A DNA stretch of 5,320 nt from Archangium sp. (GCA_016793525.1 JAEUJT010000317.1:1-5320), one strand, 5' to 3'. Shown: positions 1 through 5,320, counted from the first letter of the stretch. Program-made: numbers and translations. The notes: generated by a model not told the origin, from the sequence alone.

Positions 1-1
1 C

Positions 2-277
2 CCGCACAACTCGTCGTCGACCGCCGTGCCTTGCAGCGGGGGAACCGGCGGCGGCGCTGGCGGTGGAGGCAGCGCCTCGACCGATGGCGGAGCGGCGGGC
101 GGCGGCACCGGCGGTGGCGGCGGGAGCGTACCGAGCGATGGCGGAACGACTCCGCGGCCGACGGGCGATGGAGGCGTCACGCCGGGAATTCGAGGCTCCG
201 CATCGTGCTCGGCGGTGCCAGTCGAAGGCGTGGTACTCGCGCTCGCCGCGGCGCTCCTCGCGCGTCGCCGGCGCTGA
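2..277 (+). CDS. C-terminal end of a surface/secreted protein with MYXO-CTERM-like sorting tail (partial)
   Basis: The frame is open from the left edge of the window to a TGA at 275-277, so only the last ~91 residues are seen and the protein's function cannot be told. The visible part is a low-complexity linker of Gly, Ser, Thr, Ala and Pro, followed by a short stretch with a Cys (SASCSAVP), a hydrophobic segment (VVLALAAALLA) and a terminal RRRR. Cys, then one transmembrane helix, then an Arg cluster at the very end is the layout of the MYXO-CTERM sorting signal of myxobacterial surface proteins. In that family the tail is thought to be processed and the protein anchored or exported; that step is inferred here. 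A GTG at 26 could be misread as a start, but the frame is open upstream and the composition continues. Other + strand frames are also open here because of the GC-rich repeats; they are shadows. Confidence 0.72.
   Translation, partial: PHNSSSTAVPCSGGTGGGAGGGGSASTDGGAAGGGTGGGGGSVPSDGGTTPRPTGDGGVTPGIRGSASCSAVPVEGVVLALAAALLARRRR
38..175 (+). repeat. Gly-rich low-complexity linker coding region
   Basis: This stretch is made mostly of GGC/GGT/GGA/GGG codons mixed with Ser, Thr, Ala and Asp codons, encoding runs such as GGTGGGAGGGGS and GGGTGGGGGS. The element gcgatggcgg or close variants recur. It probably is a flexible spacer that holds the folded domain away from the envelope anchor. Such DNA tends to vary in length between strains by slippage. 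Confidence 0.6.
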
Positions 278-278
278 G

Positions 279-527
279 TCACATCTCGTTCACGCTCTGC
301 ATCAGCTTGTCGTTGAAGCTGGTGCGAACCTTCAGCAGCGTGGGAAAACGCGGCCGCTGCGGCACGGAGTACATGTCTCCCACCGGTCGCTCGATTCCAC
401 CCTCGATGAGATCATCGGTGAAGTCGATGCGCTGCGCGGCGGTACGCTGCGGTTGCGGCCGCTCCGGCTGGACCTGCGCGAGCGCGACGTGGGCCAGCAC
501 GACAACTGCGGTTGCGATGGAAGCCAT
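279..527 (-). CDS. Small secreted/periplasmic protein of unknown function
   Basis: Encodes 82 residues. The start is the ATG at 527, because AGGAGGA lies just before it (531-537, - strand); an upstream in-frame ATG at 569 has no comparable site and would place residues before the signal peptide. Residues 1-17 (MASIATAVVVLAHVALA) look like a signal peptide with an ALA cleavage site followed by Gln. There is no lipobox Cys, so export by signal peptidase I is likely. The mature part starts with a Pro/Gln/Arg-rich stretch (QVQPERPQPQRTAAQR), then an acidic patch (IDFTDDLIEGGIERP) and a basic/aromatic region ending in an amphipathic tail (SFNDKLMQSVNEM). I have a vague recollection of short myxobacterial proteins with a similar acidic 'IDF-DD-IEG' core, but I cannot name a family. 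Its stop is one base from that of the convergent gene on the left. The gene is real with good confidence; its function is unknown. Confidence 0.75.
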   Translation of the reverse strand: MASIATAVVVLAHVALAQVQPERPQPQRTAAQRIDFTDDLIEGGIERPVGDMYSVPQRPRFPTLLKVRTSFNDKLMQSVNEM

Positions 528-530
528 TGT

Positions 531-537
531 TCCTCCT
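531..537 (-). promoter_or_regulatory. Strong Shine-Dalgarno site for the small secreted protein
   Basis: On the - strand this reads AGGAGGA, three bases before the ATG at 527. It is a near-perfect match to the anti-Shine-Dalgarno sequence and decides the start of the 82-residue gene. Confidence 0.8.
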
Positions 538-573
538 GCGTGAGCGCCACTCGACGCTCGACAGCACACTGGA

Positions 574-592
574 GTTCCATTTCAAAAGGAAC
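574..592. promoter_or_regulatory. Inverted repeat GTTCC-N9-GGAAC, possible operator
   Basis: Two perfect five-base arms (574-578 and 588-592) flank a nine-base A/T-rich centre. The repeat sits about 47-65 bases upstream of the small gene's ATG, where a promoter is expected. The arms are short, so chance is possible; the position and local A/T-richness are the only support. Confidence 0.3.
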
Positions 593-771
593 AAGCACGT
601 GAAGCGTCTGGGCGACCCTTCGCGGCGCGACCAGGTGGATGCTCGCCTTCTCGCGGTGCTGTCAGTCGAGCCCGCTCCCCAGACGTTCTCGCAGGCGCGT
701 CGAACCGCTACGTGCCTCCCTCACCTCCGACGCGCCCCTGCCCCCCTGATTCGACTCCGGTGTCTCGGCGC

Positions 772-1626
772 TTATGGCAAGCGGCGCTGGAAAAGCGCAC
801 GCCAGGTCAACCGCACTGGGCTGACATCGGGCGTCTCGCGGAGCAGCTTGAGGTACAGCTGGCCCGCAACCCGAATGCGCGTGCCGAGTGAAAACAGGCC
901 ACTCCAGCGGAACATCACTCGGTTGTGCCAGAGCGGAACGAACACCGGCCCGTCTCCGAGGCGGCGCATTGCCAGGTCGACGAGCACCTCGGGCTCGAGG
1001 GCGACGCGCGCCACTTTGGTGCCCGCCACCGCCTGAAAATTCGTGCGCGTCGGGCCAGGGAGCACCACCTGCACCACCACGCCGGTGCCCCGCACTTCGT
1101 CCCACAGCGCGGCGCCGAGGTAGTACTCGAACGCTTTGGTCGCGGTGTAGACAGCGGCCGTCGGCACCGGTGACGCGACGTTGAGCGACGAGACGAGAAT
1201 CACCACGCCGCGGCGCGCCTCGACGAAGGCCTTGGTGCACAGGTGCGTGAGCAGCAGGTACGCGCCGACGTTGAGGTCGACCATGGTGCGCAGCCGTGCG
1301 CGGTCTTGGCTCCAGAACGCACCGCCTCCACCGAACGCCGCGTTGCTCACCAGCACGGTCACATCGCGGCTGCCGAGGAGCGCTTCGATTTCACCTTCGA
1401 ACTCGAGCTGACTGAGGTCGATGCACCGCGTCTCGATCTCCGCGCCGCGGACCCGTCGGATCTCCTCGGCCGCTGCAGCGAGGCGCTCGGCGCTTTCGCT
1501 GATCATCACCACTTTGAGCCCAGCGGCAGCGAGGCGGTCGGCGTAGGCGCGGCCGATGCCGGAGCACGCCCCGGTGACGATCGCCCACGAACCCGCGTAT
1601 GGCCCAAAAGTCGTCAATCGATGCAC
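772..1626 (-). CDS. Short-chain dehydrogenase/reductase (SDR), possibly 3-ketoacyl or hydroxy-lipid acting
   Basis: A classical Rossmann-fold SDR of about 284 residues, expected to interconvert a ketone and an alcohol with NAD(P)H. From the GTG at 1626: nucleotide-binding TGACSGIG at 18-25, an NAG-like SNAAFGG at 94-100, structural Asn119, catalytic Ser147, Tyr160 and Lys164 in YTATK, then LPGPTRTNF, the usual PG motif. All catalytic residues are present. After strand beta-2 it reads ISES, where the 3-ketoacyl-CoA reductase/17-beta-HSD12-like branch usually has an Arg (ISR) for the NADP phosphate. The C-terminal part (VFVPLWHNRVMFRW and after) is basic and hydrophobic, as in many lipid-acting SDRs. 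The start is uncertain: GTG 1626 or TTG 1617 (with GGGGTG upstream) are both possible, while the ATG at 1731 would run into the divergent gene and is unlikely. It stops with TAA at 772-774. Divergence from the acyl-AMP ligase operon suggests a shared pathway, which is inference. Confidence 0.88.
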   Translation of the reverse strand: MHRLTTFGPYAGSWAIVTGACSGIGRAYADRLAAAGLKVVMISESAERLAAAAEEIRRVRGAEIETRCIDLSQLEFEGEIEALLGSRDVTVLVSNAAFGGGGAFWSQDRARLRTMVDLNVGAYLLLTHLCTKAFVEARRGVVILVSSLNVASPVPTAAVYTATKAFEYYLGAALWDEVRGTGVVVQVVLPGPTRTNFQAVAGTKVARVALEPEVLVDLAMRRLGDGPVFVPLWHNRVMFRWSGLFSLGTRIRVAGQLYLKLLRETPDVSPVRLTWRALFQRRLP

Positions 1627-1652
1627 CCCGCGTGACTCGGGTTTCCGGCGCT

Positions 1653-1662
1653 GTGTATACAC
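1653..1662. promoter_or_regulatory. Perfect 10-bp palindrome GTGTATACAC, possible operator or double -10 element
   Basis: A perfect palindrome at the centre of the divergent intergenic gap and the most A/T-rich patch in it. A symmetric site here could bind a dimeric regulator controlling both directions, or serve as overlapping -10 elements. No regulator gene is seen in the window. Confidence 0.4.
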
Positions 1663-1673
1663 CCCGCCCCTGG

Positions 1674-1678
1674 GGAGG
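1674..1678 (+). promoter_or_regulatory. Shine-Dalgarno site of the FAAL gene
   Basis: GGAGG, inside GGGGAGGA at 1672-1679, lies four bases before the ATG at 1683. It supports that ATG over the in-frame ATG at 1599, which lies inside the divergent SDR gene. Confidence 0.7.
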
Positions 1679-1682
1679 ACGC

Positions 1683-3431
1683 ATGCAGCGAGGAGAATCG
1701 TGGGACCGCGCGCCGCTCGTGATCGAGTCACTTCGACGCCTGGCGGAACAACGCCCGAGCGCGCCGCTGTACACCTACGTCGATGAGCGCGGAGCCGCGT
1801 CGACGCTCACCGCGCCCGAGATGCGACACCGCGCGCTCGGGCTCGCGCACGCGCTGGTGAACGACGCGGGGCTCCAGCGTGGAGACCGGGTGCTGCTCGT
1901 GTACCCGCCTGGCTTGGAGTTCGTCACCGCGCTGCTTGGCTGCATGCACGCCGGGCTCATCGCGGTTCCGACGGCGCCTCCGCAGCTCGGGCTCGAGGCG
2001 ATGTTCGCCATCGCGCGCGACTGCAAGGCCTCGGCGGCGCTCACCTGCCGCAGCTTCCACGATGCGCCGGGCGCGGAAAGAGTGCGTCAAGCCGGCCAAG
2101 CGACCGGGCTGTCTCGCTGGCTCGTCACCGATGCGATGCCGACGAGCGCTGAGCTCACGCCGCTCCCGGTGGAACCGAATGACACCGCGGTCATTCAATA
2201 CACCTCGGGCTCGACAGGCACCCCGCGGGGCGTGTGCATCAGCTACCGGAACCTGCAGCACCAGCTCGTGGCGGAGCGGCACGCGCTCCAGTTCGACATC
2301 GAGAGTTGCTACGTCTTCTGGCTGCCGCACTACCACGACTTCGGGCTCATCACGGCCATCCTCGGGGCGGCGCATGGCAACGGGCAGGTGGTGTTCACTT
2401 CGCCGGCCGCGTTCCTCCGCACGCCGCGCATGTGGGGCGAGCTGCTGACGAAGTACCGCGCCACGCACACCGCCAGCCCCGACTTCGGCTTCAAGCTCTT
2501 CGTCAAGCGCACCACGCCCGAAGAGCGCGCCACGTGGGACCTGCGCTCGCTGCGGGTACTCTCGAGCGCGGGAGAGCCGATTCGCGCCTCCACCGTCGAC
2601 GCGCTGCTCGAGGCGTTGAAGCCGTGCGGCCTCGACCCGGCGACATTCGCGCCCTGCTACGGGCTGGCGGAACACACCGTGGGCATCACCATGTTCGGCC
2701 ACATCCGCCGCCGCTTCTCCCGGAGCGCGATGGAGAACGACAACCGCGCCGTGGTGCAGCGCGACGGCGACGTGGTTGAGCTGTTCGGCTGCGGGCCTGC
2801 CGGCATCGACATCGCGGTGCGCATCGTTGATCCGGCGACTCGCCGCGCGCTGTCGGAAGGTCAGGTCGGAGAGGTCTGGGCCGACTCCGCGAGCAAGGCG
2901 CTCGGCTACTACGGCCGAGACGAGGAGACGCGCGAGACGTTCTTCGCGCAGCTCGAAGGAGATGCTTCGCGCGGCTGGCTTCGCACCGGTGACCTGGGCG
3001 CGCTGGTCGACGGCGAGCTGTTCATCACCGGGCGAATCAAAGACATGGTCATTCTCGGCGGGCGAAACATCTACCCGCAAGACGTCGAAGAAGTCGTAAC
3101 CGAGCACCACCCGCTGGTGCGCCCAGGCCACGTGGCGTGCTTCGGCGTGCCCGATGCCGACGGTGAGCAGCTGGTGGTGGTCGCGGAGCTGCGTGAAGAG
3201 AATCCAACGGCGAATCAGCTCGCCGACATCGGTCGCGCAGCGCGAGCGGCGATGAACAAGGCCCTCGGCGTGCCCCGCTTCGTGCTGGTGCTGGCGAAGC
3301 GCGACGCCGTGCCGCGCACCACGAGCGGGAAGCTGCGGCGGCGTTCGTGCCGTGCCGCTTTCTTGGACAACACCATTCCCAACTACGTCGTCGACCGCGG
3401 CTTGGGCTTCGCCATTGAAGGACGGGCGTGA
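1683..3431 (+). CDS. Fatty acyl-AMP ligase (FAAL), ANL superfamily
   Basis: A 582-residue adenylate-forming enzyme, about the usual FAAL length. It is expected to activate a fatty acid with ATP as acyl-AMP and hand it to the carrier protein encoded next. Motifs in order: phosphate-binding loop YTSGSTGTPRG at 173-183; WLPHYHDFGL at 213-222, matching the W-P-x-YHD-GL signature typical of FAALs; YGLAEHT at 326-332; a long stretch before ELFGCGP, as in FAALs; TGD at 435-437, whose Asp binds the ribose; GRIKDMVILGGRNIYPQDVE at 450-469, the hinge and C-terminal domain; and the catalytic Lys550 in TTSGKLRR. All key residues are present. FAALs differ from acyl-CoA ligases in an extra insertion that blocks transfer to CoA; I infer this enzyme lacks CoA activity from its FAAL-like motifs and the adjacent carrier gene. 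The chain length cannot be read by eye. First gene of the operon; its TGA shares a base with the next ATG. Confidence 0.9.
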   Translation: MQRGESWDRAPLVIESLRRLAEQRPSAPLYTYVDERGAASTLTAPEMRHRALGLAHALVNDAGLQRGDRVLLVYPPGLEFVTALLGCMHAGLIAVPTAPPQLGLEAMFAIARDCKASAALTCRSFHDAPGAERVRQAGQATGLSRWLVTDAMPTSAELTPLPVEPNDTAVIQYTSGSTGTPRGVCISYRNLQHQLVAERHALQFDIESCYVFWLPHYHDFGLITAILGAAHGNGQVVFTSPAAFLRTPRMWGELLTKYRATHTASPDFGFKLFVKRTTPEERATWDLRSLRVLSSAGEPIRASTVDALLEALKPCGLDPATFAPCYGLAEHTVGITMFGHIRRRFSRSAMENDNRAVVQRDGDVVELFGCGPAGIDIAVRIVDPATRRALSEGQVGEVWADSASKALGYYGRDEETRETFFAQLEGDASRGWLRTGDLGALVDGELFITGRIKDMVILGGRNIYPQDVEEVVTEHHPLVRPGHVACFGVPDADGEQLVVVAELREENPTANQLADIGRAARAAMNKALGVPRFVLVLAKRDAVPRTTSGKLRRRSCRAAFLDNTIPNYVVDRGLGFAIEGRA

Positions 3432-3721
3432 TGCAGAACCTCGAGCTGCTGCAGCTGATCAAAGACACCACGCTCGAGATCGTCGAGCGGGAGATGCGAC
3501 CACCACCTGACGAGCTCGCGCGCCTGCGTACGCAGATCAACGACACCCTCACCGTCGAGGCGCCGCTTTCCGAGCTGGGGTGGGACTCGGTGCGAATGAC
3601 CTGGCTGCTGGTGCGCCTCGAGGAGCGGCTGGCCATCGACACCTCCACGCTGTCGCTCTACGAGTTGTTCACCGTGGGTGACCTGCTGCAACAGCTCCAG
3701 GTTCGCCTCGACGCGAAGTAG
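3431..3721 (+). CDS. Stand-alone acyl carrier protein (ACP/PCP-like)
   Basis: Encodes 96 residues. The phosphopantetheine site is GWDS, with Ser53 (codon 3587-3589), followed by a helix VRMTWLLVRLEERLAI and a terminal segment LYELFTVGDLLQQL, the normal carrier-protein order. A 4'-phosphopantetheine arm on Ser53 would hold the acyl chain supplied by the upstream ligase. The region before the Ser is longer than in the ~80-residue fatty-acid-synthase ACP, where the Ser is near 36; the extra length lies around a PPPDELARLRTQ stretch between helix 1 and the attachment site. The ATG at 3431 overlaps the ligase stop (TGATG), and AAGGA at 3418-3422 is a well placed Shine-Dalgarno site. A GTG one codon upstream (3428) is the other possible start. 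The position right after the ligase strongly suggests the two work as a pair. Confidence 0.87.
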   Translation: MQNLELLQLIKDTTLEIVEREMRPPPDELARLRTQINDTLTVEAPLSELGWDSVRMTWLLVRLEERLAIDTSTLSLYELFTVGDLLQQLQVRLDAK

Positions 3722-3723
3722 CC

Positions 3724-4884
3724 ATGGTCGACTTCAGCCTGACTCCGGAGCAGACGGCGTGGCGAGAGAAGGCTCGGGCTTTCGCGCGCGCACACGTGCT
3801 GCCGAGGGTGGATCTGGATCAGCACGGCGTGTTCCCGTGGGAGCTGTACCGCGGCGCGTTCGACGAAGGCTTCATCACCGCGTGTTTGCCCACCTCGGTC
3901 GGCGGTGGAGGCCGGCCGCTGCTCGACGTGCTGCTCGCCACCGAGGAGCTCGCGTACGGCGACTTGGGGGTCGCGACCTCCATCGGCGTACTGACGCTCG
4001 CCTCGTCGCCGCTGGTGCGCTTCGGCACGGCAGATCAACAGCAGCGCTGGCTCGCTCCGCTGTGTCGAGAGCTCGGCTTCGCGTCATTCGCGTGGACCGA
4101 GCCCGAGGGCAGCACCAACCTCTTCGGCCGCCCCGCCACCACCACCGCGCGCGAGGTGCCCGGCGGCTTCGTGCTCAACGGCGTGAAGTCGACCATCACC
4201 AACGGCTCGGTGGCGCGCCTCCTCACCGTCTTCGCGCGGCTCGACTCGTCGGCGCACGGGCTGAGCTGCTTCGTGCTCTCGTCGAAGACGCCTGGTGTCG
4301 AGGCGCGGAACCCGTATCGAAAGATGGGGCAGCGCGCGTCAGACACGGGGGAAATCACCTTCCGCGACGTCTTCGTGCCTTCGGTCGACTTTCTCGGCAA
4401 GCCGGGGCAGGGGCAGCAAATCGCCGTGCACTCGATGACCCGCAGCCGCGTCGGCATCTGCGCCATGGCCCTCGGCGTCGCTCGGCGAGCGAAAGACCTG
4501 GTGGTCGAATACGGGCACACGCGAACGACCGCCGCCGGTCAAAAGCTCATCGAGCAGCAAGACTACCGGCTGCGAATCGCCGAGCTCGACGCGGAGATCG
4601 AGACCATTCGCGCGCTCTGCTGGCGCGCCGCGTGGGAGGTCGAACACGGGCTCGAGGGCAGCAAGCTGGCGAGCGTGGCGAAGCTGATGGGCGGCAACAT
4701 GGCGGTGCGGGTGACGAACGAGGCGACAGAGCTGCTCGGCGCGACGGGCTACCTCGAGTCTGGCAAGGCCGAGAAGCTCCTGCGCGACGCGAAGGTGCTG
4801 CAGATCTACGAAGGCCCGCAATTCGTTCAGAAGACGGTCATCGCCGACACGGCCATTCGCCTCAGCCGTGTGGGGAAGGCGTGA
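3724..4884 (+). CDS. Acyl-CoA dehydrogenase-family flavoprotein, probably acting on the ACP-bound chain
   Basis: A 386-residue protein with the full acyl-CoA dehydrogenase layout: helical N-terminal domain, middle beta domain and C-terminal helical domain. It should use FAD to introduce a C=C bond. Seen: FAD/substrate motif TEPEGS at 125-130; TITNG at 157-161, where the family usually has WITNG; MGQRASDT at 201-208; MTR at 238-240, whose Arg240 aligns with the conserved Arg256 of MCAD; and QIYEG near the end, with Glu363 matching the catalytic base Glu376 of MCAD. The family's RxxFG motif reads RTTAAG at 267-272, with an extra residue and no Phe. So the base is intact but FAD contacts differ. 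With a ligase and a carrier protein upstream and no CoA ligase, the substrate is more likely acyl-ACP, as for TamT in tambjamine synthesis; this is inference. It starts two bases after the carrier stop with a poor Shine-Dalgarno site, so coupled translation is likely. Confidence 0.9.
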   Translation: MVDFSLTPEQTAWREKARAFARAHVLPRVDLDQHGVFPWELYRGAFDEGFITACLPTSVGGGGRPLLDVLLATEELAYGDLGVATSIGVLTLASSPLVRFGTADQQQRWLAPLCRELGFASFAWTEPEGSTNLFGRPATTTAREVPGGFVLNGVKSTITNGSVARLLTVFARLDSSAHGLSCFVLSSKTPGVEARNPYRKMGQRASDTGEITFRDVFVPSVDFLGKPGQGQQIAVHSMTRSRVGICAMALGVARRAKDLVVEYGHTRTTAAGQKLIEQQDYRLRIAELDAEIETIRALCWRAAWEVEHGLEGSKLASVAKLMGGNMAVRVTNEATELLGATGYLESGKAEKLLRDAKVLQIYEGPQFVQKTVIADTAIRLSRVGKA

Positions 4885-5320
4885 TGCGCTTCTCGCTCTT
4901 CTACGAGATGCAGATCTCGGATCCGACGCCGGCCACCGAGCGGCAGCTGTTCCACGACTGCGTGGAACAGGTCGTTCTGGCGGATCAGGTCGGCTTCGAT
5001 TGCGTGTGGGCGGTAGAGCACCACGGCCTGCGCGAATACGCGCACAGCTCGGCGCCGGAGATATTCCTCTCCTTCGTCGCGGCGCGCACCGAGCGGATCC
5101 AGATCGGTCACGGCGTCACGCTGCTGCCCGGCCGCTACAACCACCCCATTCGCCTCGCCGAGCGCTTGGCCACGCTCGACATACTCAGCAAGGGCCGCCT
5201 GGTGTGGGGCACCGGGAAATCAGGCACCCGCGTCGAGCAAGGCGCGTTCGAGCTGAAGCCCGACGAGCTGCACGACCAGTGGCTCGAGGCGCTCGAGATG
5301 ATTCCGCGCATGTGGCGCGA
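4884..5320 (+). CDS. Luciferase-like FMN-dependent monooxygenase (N-terminal part)
   Basis: The first ~145 residues are seen; the gene runs past the right edge. It belongs to the bacterial luciferase-like (LLM) flavin-dependent oxidoreductases, TIM-barrel enzymes that use reduced FMN (or F420 in some branches) and oxygen. Visible marks are MRFSLFYEMQ (first strand), VGFDCVWAVEHHGL (the VWxxEHH motif shared with LuxA), RTERIQIGHGVTLLPGRYNHPIRLAERLATLDILSKGRLVWGTGKS, the hallmark central block, and RVEQGAFEL. The ATG at 4884 overlaps the preceding stop (TGATG), and GGGGAAGG at 4872-4879 is a good ribosome binding site four bases before it. In natural-product clusters such enzymes can hydroxylate or otherwise oxidise carrier-bound chains; which reaction occurs here is not known. 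The sequence is closer to general LLM enzymes than to the specialised MupA type, judged by memory only. Confidence 0.88.
   Translation, partial: MRFSLFYEMQISDPTPATERQLFHDCVEQVVLADQVGFDCVWAVEHHGLREYAHSSAPEIFLSFVAARTERIQIGHGVTLLPGRYNHPIRLAERLATLDILSKGRLVWGTGKSGTRVEQGAFELKPDELHDQWLEALEMIPRMWR

Larger units (their letters stand above)
528..771. other. Intergenic region between SDR gene and small secreted-protein gene
   Basis: These 244 bases lie downstream of the reductase stop and upstream of the small - strand gene. I see no convincing gene: the frames that stay open are GC-driven shadows. The part near 574-592 is the only A/T-richer patch and should hold the promoter of the small gene. On the - strand it contains TTGAAA, a good -35 match, but I cannot see a good -10 at the right distance. 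No hairpin followed by a T-run is evident as terminator for the reductase gene. Confidence 0.5.
1627..1682. promoter_or_regulatory. Divergent promoter region between SDR gene and FAAL operon
   Basis: This 56-base gap must carry the start signals for both directions unless transcripts begin inside the neighbouring genes. It contains GTGTATACAC (1653-1662). Read on the + strand, TATACA at 1656-1661 could be a -10 with GTGACT at 1632-1637 as a weak -35, 18 bases apart. Because the motif is symmetric, TATACA is also present on the - strand, but I see no matching -35 there. These are weak matches by eye. Confidence 0.45.

Noticed and set aside
31..602. Long open frames on the + strand (31-543 and 63-602) overlapping the left gene end and the small - strand gene
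   Set aside because: Their products are Arg/Trp- or Arg/Ala-rich in the repeat part, have no recognisable domain, and lie antisense to a gene with a clear signal peptide and ribosome binding site. High G+C explains the open frames.
690..730. GGTTCGA-like string on the - strand resembling a tRNA T-loop
   Set aside because: The flanking bases do not form the five-base T-stem, and no acceptor or anticodon arm can be drawn around it.
662..1240. Open frame on the - strand in another frame over the SDR gene's 3' half
   Set aside because: The SDR frame holds the catalytic YxxxK and Ser; this one is Arg/Gly-rich without motifs.
1599..1682. Earlier in-frame ATG at 1599 as the start of the acyl-AMP ligase
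   Set aside because: It lies inside the divergent SDR gene, has no good ribosome binding site, and the added residues are not ligase-like; the ATG at 1683 has GGGGAGGA before it.
1627..1731. Extension of the SDR to the ATG at 1731
   Set aside because: The extra 35 residues have no SDR character and overlap the start of the divergent ligase gene; the Rossmann fold begins normally just after the GTG at 1626.
1728..3131. 467-residue open frame on the - strand antisense to the acyl-AMP ligase
   Set aside because: The product is very rich in Arg, Ala, Val and Glu with no domain, and the + strand frame has every ANL motif in order. It is a GC-driven shadow.
1683..3431. Interpretation of the ligase as a long-chain acyl-CoA synthetase for beta-oxidation, with the dehydrogenase as its partner
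   Set aside because: The WLPxYHD-GL motif and the long stretch after YGLAEHT fit the acyl-AMP ligase branch better, and the very next gene is a carrier protein. Not fully excluded without an alignment.

Overview
The window looks like a piece of a myxobacterial (Myxococcota) chromosome. The evidence is high G+C with G/C-biased third positions, and a gene end at the left edge that carries a MYXO-CTERM-like sorting tail (Gly/Ser/Thr-rich linker, a Cys, a hydrophobic helix and a terminal Arg cluster). No ribosomal RNA, tRNA, CRISPR array, insertion sequence or phage gene was seen.

Left part (1-771): the 3' end of a cell-surface or secreted protein gene on the + strand meets a small secreted-protein gene on the - strand. 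Their stop codons are one base apart. Behind the small gene lies a 244-base non-coding stretch with a short inverted repeat and a strong ribosome binding site at its edge.

Middle (772-1682): a short-chain dehydrogenase/reductase gene on the - strand is divergent from a + strand operon. The roughly 56-base gap between them holds a perfect 10-base palindrome.

Right part (1683-5320): a tight + strand operon encodes a fatty acyl-AMP ligase, a stand-alone acyl carrier protein, an acyl-CoA dehydrogenase-like flavoprotein and a luciferase-like flavin monooxygenase that runs off the window. The genes overlap by one base or are two bases apart, so they are probably co-transcribed and translationally coupled.

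Inferred joint role: the ligase activates a free fatty acid as acyl-AMP and loads it on the carrier protein. The dehydrogenase then desaturates the tethered chain, the luciferase-like enzyme may oxygenate it, and the divergent reductase may act on a keto or hydroxyl group. This is the logic of a small lipid or lipid-headed natural-product pathway. The ligase + carrier + dehydrogenase part recalls the fatty-acid tail of tambjamine (TamA/TamT) and the first steps of jamaicamide (JamA/JamC). No ketosynthase, peptide synthetase or release enzyme is visible, so the product cannot be named. The dehydrogenase departs from the family at flavin-contact motifs, which makes it the most interesting protein here.
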